This document shows, piece after piece, positions 23,270-34,152 of a DNA stretch of 64,000 bases (its first letter is position 1; every line of letters begins with the position of its first letter). Origin of the DNA: Mariannaea sp. PMI_226. Lineage: Eukaryota > Ascomycota > Sordariomycetes > Hypocreales > Nectriaceae. The DNA lies in assembly GCA_024336345.1 (NCBI GenBank), contig JANFOG010000001.1, positions 1,178,001 through 1,242,000 of the forward strand, given 5' to 3'. The notes beneath the pieces are model-generated. The model was not told the DNA's origin. It searched no databases and saw nothing but the letters and a program-made list of their open reading frames with translations. Made by a program: the position numbers and the translations under genes.

Positions 23270-24080
23270 ATGAGGTCTCTAGGAGAAAGATTAAACTTGC
23301 TTCGCAAGGTAGGTTGATCAATTGAAATGCTTTCTGCGAACCAGAGCTAACCCATCCTTACAGAAGGTGCAGTGCCATTCCCAGCAACCGACCGCATCGA
23401 GAGTTCTGTCTTGCTCACAATCCATACCTAGCTTGTCAACATACAATGCGGCCCTGGTGCAGCAATCCTCCCTCCAGAGGTCACTAGAATCCATCTCGAC
23501 TTCGCCAAGAGGCTAGATGGAGGCCATATGGGCGCCAGGTTCGCATCCCCAAGACCAATCCAACCCAACCCAACCCGCAAACATCACACTAACAGACATA
23601 CTTTCATTTCCAAATTACAGGAAATTCTGGCTCGAGAACCTCCCCCGACTAAAATACCACAATCCTTCTATCCCCATGATCGTCAACCGCCACTCGCAAA
23701 ACTCACAAACCCCTACTCTGTCCATCTACATTCGCAAGCCTGACGCCCCCGCCACCACCGAGAGACGCAACCAGGCCGCCTCCTCACGAGACAATCTCTC
23801 CAAGGCTCCTCTCCCCGATGCCGACGAGCGCATGGTCACCATCGACATGACCAAGAAGCACTCGTCACAAATCCTTGAGTTCGTTATCGCTGAGACAAAG
23901 GCCGTACCCATCCTGCCCACACCAGAGGAGATCAAGGAGATGCAAGAGCTCGACGCCATGCGCAGGCAGGCCGACGTCGACCGTGAGCGTGTACGCCTAC
24001 TGCGTGAGGAGAAGAAGCGCGAAGAGGAGATGCTCAAGCGCGCCCGGGCGGCGGGCGGCATCGCAGAAGAGGAGGCTTAA
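23270..24080 (+). CDS. MRP49: Mitochondrial large-subunit ribosomal protein mL61-like (L51/S25/CI-B8 domain)
   Basis: Likely mitoribosomal protein with the thioredoxin-like L51/S25/CI-B8 fold. Model of three exons: 23270-23308 (MRSLGERLNLLRK), 23432-23538 and 23621-24080, giving 201 aa. The joined sequence reads LVNIQCGPGAAILPPEVTRI and then HMGARKFWLENLPRLKYHNP, both typical of the domain. The C-terminal half is a Lys/Glu/Arg-rich helix. The second donor is weak (GTTCGC), but phase and homology fix it. Assignment to mL61 rather than mL43 or mS25 rests on the KFWLENLPRLKYHNP block. Divergent from GEP3. Confidence 0.75.
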
Positions 24081-24635
24081 AAGAAGTGCTAGGAATTAGA
24101 AATATGATGGGAGGGGGAGCCGAAGGGTAGGGAAGATGGACGGAATCAAATGCTGTACAATACATGTGTATGAAACTCAGGCCTCAAACATTTTGGCCAT
24201 GTACTAGTTGGAAATATGAAGATCAAATATGAAGATCAAAAACCAATACTGATCATGATCCCAAAATACGGAATGAGACGTTCCGGACGATCGCAGAATG
24301 CTCTATGTATTATTCATAAGGGACTGCAGGTACTGTGAATCTGTATTTGACAGAAAGGGATTTTGCATGGCCCTAGTTGCTCAATGGTATTCTCATGTGA
24401 TGGATAGGCCCTCTGGATATCTGCTAACAAGACTGTAACCTCTGGTCCGCCATGTAATCTTTGATACAATAGTCTACTGAACATACATCTTTCATAAAAC
24501 TGCAACCACCCCAGACCAAGAGACTCTCTCTCTCCCCACATCCCAAAGATAAAATACATATTTGATGCTGAATCATGTACTCGTGAAATGAAAGCAAGAG
24601 AAGAAGAAAAACAAGAATGGTACACTTTCTAACAA
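24081..24635. other. Convergent intergenic region mL61-like / HUL4
   Basis: Shared 3' flank without genes. It contains a perfect tandem duplication of a 13-bp unit, AAATATGAAGATC, at 24212-24237. Confidence 0.6.
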
Positions 24636-27600
24636 TCATTTTAGACCAAATCCTTCACTCTCGTGGACAGCAGTCCATAACCTTTTCTCTAATTGTTCTT
24701 TGGATTCGTAACGTGATAGTGACAATAGGTTGAAGCACGTCCTGGCGACGGGGAACCGGCCCGCGTCGTCGCCAAGGTAAGATATTTTGATAGGCAGCAC
24801 CGCAGCGCCCATAGCAGGGATTCGATCACTACCAGTAATGAACAGCAGTAACTTTCGTTGGTCTTTAGGACTGGCCGCCTGGAATGTCTCCCAGAACCAG
24901 TCAATCATTGGCTCGGAGCCATCAGGGTTCTTTGTTCCCCAGTTATCATATTCTGCCACGCCTCTCAGGGATGAAATGTCCAGTTCCTCGTCGGAACCAC
25001 GAATAAGCAGCTCAATCTCCTCCGGGCGGAAGAGTGACAGGGCATTACCCCCACACACTGTATAGAAGCCCCGTTTGAATGGCTCAAATTGCCGAGTCAC
25101 AGCCACATCAAGCACGTATCTTATGTAAAGGTCCACGTATTCTCGGCGATTGGTGTTTGTGACTGGCATCCGTTCACCCCCTGGGCACAGGGGAACTTGG
25201 ACAATGGTACCATACTTTTCAGTATCGATCGCAAAGTCCAGGGCAAACGTAGCTTCGACATCCCCTTCGAACTCCAATAACTGTTGTAACCCTCGGGCCA
25301 GTTTTGGTCGATATTCAGCCAAGTCTTCGAGGCTATAGCGCATTGCTGGCCTCGGGTGAGCTGATGCGCCTGTTCCGTGAGTAGGGGCTGAAGCAATCAA
25401 CTTGCGGAAAGCGAAAGGCGGAAGGGAAACATCAAGGATGGTTGAGTTGTAGATCGCCAGCCCCATGACTACGCCCACCAAGAAAAATTGGTCCGACGTC
25501 TCGAAAGCGTTGGGGTTGAAGTAGCAGTACTGCGAGTCCTCGTCATAAAGAAACATACCTGTGGTTCGTTAGCAAGAATCCTTCACGCATTTGTGTCTTA
25601 CAAACTTGAGACTAACCATGATCAGGATTGAAAACTTCTCTGACGAGGAGCAGGAACCATTCCTTTCGCAAACCACCACCGTCAATACCTTCTTCACCTT
25701 TGAAAGTGATACGGAGCCCCTTCTTGATATCCTCACTCCCGCTACCAATGACCTCGCTCACGGCCTTGAGGCTGTCGTCGACAAGGCAATCCCTCCGTAC
25801 ACTGAGCATCAAGAACTGGTTGACACTCCTGCGGGTCATGATACTGTCGAAAAAGGCATCGCGAGCCTTATTCTGCATCTGTCGGCGGGCGTCATACTCC
25901 ATGATACGGTTTTTAGCCCAGACGCTGAGCAAAAAAGGATATTGACAAAACGAGAATTTTCCCTTTCTTGCCTCCCAATTCTCAAAGTCGGCGATCAGAT
26001 CAGCGTAGTCGATCATCGAGTTATAGAAATCGCTCGTTGGCAAAAGTTGCCCATTCGCATGAACACATTCGCGGACAGCCCCGAGATTATCGTTCGGATT
26101 ATATGAGGCATCATCTCCTCGTCGCACATGAGCCAGGTTGTTCGCGGCAAAGAGCAGTGCTAGGACCCTGGCCGATGCTCTGACTTGCCAATCATCACCA
26201 TATGTCACCTTCCTAGCGGGGTCCTTGAGCTTCTTTGACGAGTTTGACCCATTGATCTCGTCATATAGATATGCCCCTGAACGACCCTCTTGCATCTGTG
26301 GAATGAGACCAGCCGTAATATCCACCTTGACCTCTTCTTTCTTTTCATTTTGACGTAGCAAGCGATAGGTGAGGAAGCCAGAGAATATTTCTTTCATTTT
26401 GACAAAACGTGACAGGTGATACCTCGCGAACCAAGTGATCAATTGATTATGGCACTCGATCGAGGAACCTGACATCAAGCCAACAATACGTTTGATGATG
26501 CCAGAATGGTGGCCGGACAAGGGCCCAGATTCAGGGGTGGTACGTTTGTTCTGCGGCTCATCCTTCTTTACGGCGGGTACCTCAGTCTCAGGCTGAAGAA
26601 TTCCTCGAAATTGGGCATGGTCCTTGTAGAGAAGAGGGTTTTCTAGAATGACCAGGAGAAATCTTACATCCGAAGGGTCCCTTAGTGGTCGGCCAGGTCG
26701 TTTCAGAAGTTGCTCTGTGGCTTTTAGCAAAACTCTCCGCACATGTTCTTGCGCATGTAAAAGCTCGCGCTCCAGTAGCTGAAGTTCTTTGTCGCTTGAG
26801 CCTCTGAAATTTTCCTTCTTCGAAACCTCCTCGTAGACTCCAAACCACCCTTCAGCTGCACTTATCACCAAAGAATACCAGCGAGCCAGGTCCTCCCAGA
26901 GGATTTGAGGAGACTTTAGGTTGATAGGAGGCTTAGTAGGGCCATTATCCTGGCGAAGACTCGGCGATTTCGGGCCGGGTGCAATCTCGTCCTGTCCGCC
27001 TGTCCACCAGGTTCCATTCTCTGCAAAATCGCCTAGTAGTAGCAATTTAGGGTCCAAATCGAAATATTCTGGGTTCGGCTGTTGCTGGTCTCGTGGCGCA
27101 TGGACCTCGGGCGCTTCTCGAGGAACACGAGGCGGTTCACGCTTTGGAGGTGGTGGAACAAATGAGTGAGTCTTCCTTCGAGCCGTCTCGCTCCCGCCTC
27201 TGGAATGGCTGCGAAATTGAGTGGTCGCAAACGATGAGTTGATGCATTCGAATGTGCTAAAACAAGCGACGATATAATCCTCCAACGCCTTAAAGATCCG
27301 TTTTGAATCGCCTTCAGGCGTTCTCGAGGGTGATCTGTGATGTCCACTCTGAGCTTTCCGAGTTTCGTCGAACAAGACACTCCGCGCAGGCCTATCCGTA
27401 TGTGAGGTTGAATACGAGCGTCCCGTAGCTGGCGAATTGGGTCGTGGACTCGGATGAAGTGTGGGTTGCTCGTTGAATATGAATTGTGATACATATATGG
27501 GAGGTGACGCGGGTGCCGCAGAATCTTGTGCTACAAGCCCATGCGCATTCACGGCTGTTCGATTGCTAAATGCATTACCGTTTTCCCATGTTGGGGGAGG

Positions 27601-28415
27601 GTTCTCGGGAGCGGGTGCTGGTGCGATGAGCTTCTTGGATAAATGTGAGCGAATGCATTGGTAGACAAGCCGTCTCGTGTGTTCAAACGAGATGGACTGA
27701 ACTATTCGCTTCGTTAGCCATTTATTCATCACCAACAAATCATGGGAAAATATTGGTGTTTACTTCGTGGCTTGGCCTGCTGGGGCCCATTGGCCGAACT
27801 CTGAGTTGCTTCACGGCGCCATCGAGAATTTTCATTCAATTGGCTTTCAACAGTCGAGAGCTCGATGTCATTGATTGTCATGCAAATGGTACACTTGAAG
27901 ACTTTGAGCTCTCGAGGCCATCGAACAAGTGAGCTGCATGTCATGCAATTCCCCGTAGCAAAGTCCTTGCTCCCGGCAGGTCCGCCACGAGTATGCGACC
28001 TGTTAGCAGACAGTCGTTGCGGCATAGTAGTATCCTCATCAGTGAAGCCCAGGTCCGCGGGCGGTGGCGCCCCAATAGAGCTCTGCCTCTTCTTCTTGCT
28101 GCTAAAGAGCGAGGGGAAAGGCTGGCTCATAGAGCGTGAGTGGCGAGCCTTGGATGAGGGATGCAATGATGAGGAGGAAGTGGCCGTCGAAGGCTTTGCT
28201 GGGGCTTGCGGCGGCGGGTAGAAATCGGCGTCGGAGTCGCTTGAGTCGGCGGCGGCGTTGTGGTGGACATCTGCGAGGGAGAAGTCGTAGCGGCTCCCAA
28301 GTGCTGGAGGTAGCGTCGTCGGCGTGTGAAGGGCAGAGTGGTGAATGCGACTGATGAGGTCACTAGGCGAACGATTGTTGGGTTGGGACCCACGGCGATT
28401 CGACCAGGGAGCCAT
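24636..28415 (-). CDS. HUL4: HECT-type E3 ubiquitin ligase, Hul4-like
   Basis: Transfers ubiquitin to substrates through a HECT thioester. Three exons, 28415-27764, 27701-25617 and 25558-24636, giving 1219 aa. Residues 1 to about 215 are disordered and Ser/Pro-rich, then carry a CxxC-x14-CxxC cluster (CMTCSSLVRWP... FKCTICMTIND) that looks like an LSD1-type zinc motif. The HECT domain occupies roughly the last 350 residues (ITFKGEEGIDGGGLRKEWF, VSLPPFAFRKL, FNPNAFET). The catalytic cysteine is Cys1187 in ARTCFNLLSL. Start ATG 28415 (MAPWSNRRGSQP) is chosen; upstream in-frame codons encode low-complexity UTR-like sequence. In yeast Hul4 works in nuclear quality control and relocalisation of proteins; function here is by family. 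Confidence 0.92.
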
Positions 28416-31328
28416 TTCCGCTGAGGAAGAAACGTCCTGGGACGCTCCTTGTGTTTTGGGTGCTTCTCTGCGATGGCTGGCGAGGGAAGAGACGCTTTGG
28501 AGGTTGGAGGTCAGGGACAGAAGCAACAGGAGCAACAGCTGGCAGCTACATGGAGACGGGGAGAGACTGGGTTGCGTAAGGTATGGAGAGAAGGTGTGTA
28601 AGAGGGATGGGATGGGATGGGATGACTTATTCTCTCCCCGCCAAGCGCCAAGGAGAAACAAATTCAAAACTGAAAATGGGAAATGGACAATGGACAATGG
28701 TCAACAGAAACCAAGAGAGAGAGACAGAAAAAGAAAGCTAGAGTGAGGATAGGGAAGAATAAGACGGAGAGATAAGTTCCCAAACGCTGCAAACGTCTGT
28801 ACGGCAATTCAGCCTTAGCTGACGTCCAGGGAGGGGGGTGGTAAAGGGAAAGCGCGTACATGGAAAAAAGAAAAAGCCACTGCCGTCGTGGTGAAACACC
28901 AGCTTCAGCTACAGGGAAGGAGACAGAGTACAGAGTACAGAGTACAGATTACTCCGCACTAGTATCGACGCTGTCGCAGTCTGTGAGCCCAGCAGCCCGT
29001 CCAGTACTCCAGAAGTCCAGTAGTCCGTGACGTCCAGTCGACAGTGGGGATTTGGCCTAATGTAATATGAAGGTAAAAGGTAATCTGTAGTTTTCTTGTG
29101 TTACATCCCGATGGATACAACAAAAACAGTACGCGTACGAAGGACGCGCTGCGCTGTCAGGCTCCTAATTATACAGAAGCAACCTGAATGCGATGTCAAC
29201 AAGGAAAAGAGTTTTTGCTAATGAGGGCGCTCAGGGGAGACGTGAGCACTTTATTATGTGTTTCCATCATAGCTTATTACGACATGCGCACTCTGTTCCT
29301 AATTGTGTACGCAAATGTGACCCGAAGGCCTCCTCTTTGGCTTCACTCGGTGTCTATCTGCCTGCAGTGCGTATTGCTATCTTTGTGTTCACCTATCCTC
29401 GTGAGCCTTCGGACCGCCCCAGGTACGAATAAATTTACAGGGCATGTACTCCATAATTGCTCGGTAAATGTGGCCTACACGGAGATTGAGTGGGCAATAA
29501 TCGCTGCGTGCGTATGAATTTGACTTACACCGCCAAGGTTGAGTGAGGAGTTCCAGTGGGAAGCTAGCAGGAATGGCCATGAGCTCATCGTTTGTCCAGT
29601 GACCAAACAGGGGAATTTGTGGCATGAGACATCAGAAAAGGGAAGTTAGTTGCTCAGAAACACTAAGGCGGGTTACATGATTGAACCCCGAGATGGGAGG
29701 AGGGGAGGGGAAGAAAAAGGCCCTACACAATACGGACACTTTGCTCTAATCTTGGAGCTCGTATTCACAGCGACCTAAAGAAGCGACCCTGGACGGTCTT
29801 TTTGGTTCTGACAGCCCTGAGCGAATCATTCCCCTGAGCTAGAACAGCAATAGCGAGCGTTCGTATAGTCATGGAGGCATGCACTGTAGGTAGCCCAGTT
29901 TACCTAGTTACTAATTATGTGTGTGCTCCGTACAGTATTTTCTAGGTGCGTTCGTTGACAACCTGGAACCATTCTTGCTGCAACCCGTGGCGGGAAGCGG
30001 AGCAATCACTGACTACCTTACATGCCTAGTACGTATAACGTCTGGCAATACCTGCCTCTACGTAGCGGTAATAATTCAAGTGACGGAAACGGGGACTCTT
30101 CGTGGTGTGATCGACGGCGCCGGATCCAGGTGAGTGTGTATCATTGTGAGAAAGGATCGGGGATTAATCCCTTTGTCTTGTTTGACGCTGTTCCCCTGGA
30201 AAAAGAAATTGACCATCATTTTGTCAATGCCGTGCTCGGTACTCCGGTACAGGCTAGGGAAAATGCCAATTCCAGTGTCAGCCGCAAGTGTGATTGGATG
30301 ATTTCAATGTGGAACAACTGATCCAACAATCCTCCCCGGGCACTGTAGGTAACTATCTACCTAGGTATTGTATCTGCAGTAGGTACTTCATGTGTCAAGG
30401 TGAAAATGGTTGCTTTTACATCTTTTTTTTTTCTTTTTTTCTTTTTGCATATACCTAGTCTACCTTCATATATAATCATGCTGCAAGCTGAAAGTTGGGC
30501 AAGGATACCGACCACCCTGGATCGAGCTGTAAGTGTGGAAGTATTTTAATGGGGTCGTCAGTTGTCAAAACAAGTCAAAGTCCACCAGCACCTTGGCTAC
30601 TTATGGATAGGGTACAATAGCGCAATCAGTACTCTCCGTAAATTAAAGGATTCATCGATCGATCAATTGCTTGATGGCAAGTTAATCGAAAAATATCGTT
30701 AGTGCTAGCTCGTGTTGATATACAGTACTGCGCCTTACCTTGGCCATGGAGAGGTGAGGTACCCGAACAGCTATTTAGCTCCACCGTCATGGGTCTGCTA
30801 GGAACAGGCGGTGTCAACATGATGTTTCAAACCGCTTTGTGTTTCTCTTTAGCGTTGACAGTTCCCGTACTTGGTTAGGTAATCTGGGCCTTGGTCGCAT
30901 TCGACTCTTGCTACCCTGCACTCAATATTTTCCCTCTTCACATTTCAGTTTTTTGTTCACTTTTTTGGGGGTTTCTATCTTACCGTTGATAATCCTGTCA
31001 TGTGTCATTTCTAGCTTAGACTTGTTGGTGCGGCTATGATTATCTTCACTTTGTTTTATGCTAAGGGTATTCGAAGACTGTGACGCCATCTCCTCCCGCG
31101 TACGTTGGCTCTTCTCAGTTGAACATTGATGCCATATTAGCTCGTGATGGAGGATCAATGTCGAAATTGAATCACGCTATCTATCTCTGCTCGTCTCGTT
31201 CAACCAAATACGACTTCTGTATTGTGCGCCATAACGCCCCCCCCCCCCCCAAAAAAAAAACCCGAGTTCACCAAGGATACTCGCCAAACTTCGTTAATCG
31301 TGTCACGTTGTTTGTTTCACGCCCAATT
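28416..31328. other. Gene-poor region upstream of HUL4
   Basis: 2.9 kb without a supportable gene. It contains a GGGAT repeat (about 28604-28623), tandem AGAGTAC copies (about 28925-28947), TACCTAGG-type motifs near 29888-29910 and 30343-30380, a T-rich tract near 30421-30446 and a C14/A10 run at 31237-31260. Confidence 0.55.
31237..31260. repeat. C14-A10 homopolymer pair
   Basis: Fourteen C followed directly by ten A, about 70 bp beyond the 3' end of the DUF3712-like gene. Length may be imprecise in the assembly. Confidence 0.9.
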
Positions 31329-32267
31329 TTACGTGTGTAGCATCACTGCGAAGCTTGGTGGCATCTCAAACACAGTATCGATCTGCCGGACTGCCTCTTG
31401 GCACCACGAGGGCTCTCCTTCACTCACTACCCCAACTCCTACCAGCCTGTTCTTGAGCGACGGCTTCGCACCAGGCCTTGCCCTCCCACGTAAAATAAAG
31501 TCGAATCTCCCGGGGATTATGGTGAGGTTACCTTCTAACGATGCTACCGCCTTGCCCTTGTCGTTACGAATCTCGAACATGCATCTGCCAAATGCAAGCT
31601 TCACGGAACTGGGGCTGGCCACCTGAAAAGTCACAGAGATGCGATCACCGTCTTCTGATGATATGTTCTTGAGTGTCATCCTTGGACCCCCTAATGCAGG
31701 AAGCTTGACGTTGATTTCGGCACCGCAAACACAAGCAGACCCCGTTTCTCGGTTCGCGCAGTCTACGCTCTCAAGCTGGAAATTGGTCTCATCGTTGAGA
31801 ATAAGGCTCCGCATAAAGGCCTGGAACGTGACCATGTCCGTGATTGTGACTCTCTGTTCATGCCTCTTGATTTGAGCTCCGAAGAAACTTGCCCTAGCAT
31901 TGGGCAGTGCGAGTTTTCCGAATGAAACCCCATTAAATGTCATGTTGCTTGTCGCAGGACTGATCGCGTTGGCACCGACTCCGCAACTTTTAACATAGTA
32001 TTGGATGGATATTCTGAACGAGCTGATTAACCAAAAGTTAGCATAATTTCAATAACCGAAAAAGACGGCAATCGTCGGTGTTACCTACTCTGCTGTCGCA
32101 TCGGAGATCATGCAGAGTTCTACTCCCAGCTCAGACCTCGCAACAAGTAGGCTCCTAATAGAATCTATTATGCCGGCTGGCGAACGGTGGTGCGTCGGCC
32201 GCACATTTCGTTGCTGAATGAGTGGTCGGGCAAAGTCCTTGAAGAGGGGGGAATCAAAGATGTTCAT
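31329..32267 (-). CDS. DUF3712-like protein, possibly N-terminally incomplete
   Basis: Two exons, 32267-32089 and 32022-31329, with a clean intron (GTAGGT...AATCAG), give 290 aa. The segment MTFNGVSFGKLALPNA, then VTITDMVTFQAFMRSLI and LNVKLP-like strands resemble DUF3712 modules, the same broad family as the Tag1-like protein at 4.7-7.5 kb. Several cysteines (SCGVG, VDCANRETGSACVC, SWCQEA) suggest a lumenal or extracellular domain, yet the model has no signal peptide or membrane segment. An upstream exon may be missing; an acceptor-like CACAG lies just before the ATG. Function unknown. Confidence 0.5.
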
Positions 32268-34152
32268 GATAACGACCTCGCTGTGTAGTCTCCCTTTCTT
32301 TCTGTTCTCGTTTTGTTACGATCTGGAAGCTAGCGCGAATTTACCAAAACGCTTGAAATGAGAGCAAGAACGAAGAAAGAAACGAGTGTTGCTAGTGAAG
32401 AACGATTGGGCTACAACATGGGAGAGAGGCTGTGCTTATGTATATCGGAAGCGCGCGGAGGTGTGTGTAAGGCCCTCCCCGAACAGAAGGATGCGCACAA
32501 GGGGGGTCGTCAGCGAGGGACCATGAGGTTGAGCGGTCTGAAAAGCGATGAACCAGAAACAGCCATGGGAAGACGGGAAGAATGTTGGTGCAAGCACACC
32601 CTCTGCAGACGATGTGGTTTGACTGGGATTCTGTATGCAGATGTCGGACAGGTGCCCCCAGATGCTCCAGGCTCCCAGTTCAAGATCTTTTTATGGAGTG
32701 TAACTGGCTGATGCGCATTTGACACCTGAGCCATCTAATCAACTTGGGGTCTACTACTCGGTACGTGCCGCAGAGACATATGGCAACGGGTATCATAGAA
32801 AAAGAGACTGGCTAGAAAAACCGGAAGCATGGTTCGCGGGATGAGAATATGAGCTGAGGGTACATCGACTGATTCACCATGCACGCGGACACAACTTGCA
32901 GGAGGGCGCATGTGCTTCACATGCGCCCAAGCAGAAGCGCAAACAAGAAAGACAGTTATGGGGGAAGGGGAGGAAGAAAAAGCTGAGCTGACTGTGTTGT
33001 CGACCTTGTGTGCCAAATCCCAGGATAATAAGGGATGAGCGAGCCAGTTAGAGTCGCAAAAAGGACTTTCTTCGTTTATTAATTATTGCGGCACATCTCA
33101 TGTCAGCCGCCGCAAAGGAGGCTCAGACGTCGACTTAGACGCGGTATATTTATTTCTTGTCAATGCGTGTGGGCGTGGGCATGGCATGGGTGTGAGTGGG
33201 TGGATTGAGTGGGTAGGGGGAGGGACAAGCAGGGTGCGGCGATAACATACCGGCACCATGAAATGGAAAAGCCTGTAAACCCCCCCGCACACACAGTATT
33301 CCGCATATTCGGACAAATTTCACAGCCGGGGTTGCCGCCTTGCACAGCAGGTAATAACTCGGGTCCTTTGGTGGAATCTTCAAGTAGTATGCGGCCAATC
33401 TAGCTAGGTACATACATAATCTGTAGACTGTGCGCTTTTGCGTGAGCTTGCTCCCAATAAGATCTGACTACAGCGGAGTGGAGAGTGCATATAGAAGAGG
33501 CAAGAATGCTGTGCTGCAGATAAGGTGCCAAGTGCCTACCTTAGCTCTATCCACGAAGCACAGAACCTCAGGCACCAGACGCCTACTATGTACTAGTCAG
33601 CGTGTCCGGGTTATCGAGGCATCTTGTTATCCTCTACGGAGTACCTTTTAACTACCTTGCCTACGTAGGTACCTAAGTTCCAAGCTTTCCTTGCTCTGCA
33701 TCTACCTATCCATACATAGCATGGACCCCAACATACCAACATCGCAATGGCACGTTCTATGCATCTCATCCATGCCCGCCAGCTCAGCTGATTCTTTTGA
33801 CTGCCAAAAGAGTACATAGCACGAGTGTTCGCCTAACATCCACAAGGTTTAAAGAGGCATTTGCACACAATCACCAATTCATGCATGCACATCGGACGGT
33901 GAGAGCGAATCAAGATATTTTGTAATGGCATTATTATTCTCCCAAATTCCCCATTCTGATTCCAATTTACCAAAAAAAAGAGAAAAAAAAAAGGAAATAT
34001 CTACCCTGTTACCCTTGTATCGATCGTGCAAGTACAAAAGACCCTTCTTTCGCCGAGATATGTGCGTCCGTTGGCAAAAAATGTAGTATCGTGTGCTCCT
34101 CAAACAACGAGGAACCTGGGTAAGTCAGTGGTCGGTTTCTTTGAACACCGCC
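32268..34152. other. Intergenic region DUF3712-like / dehydrogenase
   Basis: 1.9 kb without a recognised gene. It includes a GT/G-rich stretch near 33165-33235 and a CTACGTAGGTACCTAAG motif near 33660-33680. Confidence 0.55.

Noticed and set aside
23322..23516. 64-codon ORF overlapping the mL61-like gene and a competing acceptor at TTACAG near 23363
   Set aside because: The alternative frame does not join to the conserved GPGAAILPPE segment; the acceptor at 23430-23431 restores the family sequence.
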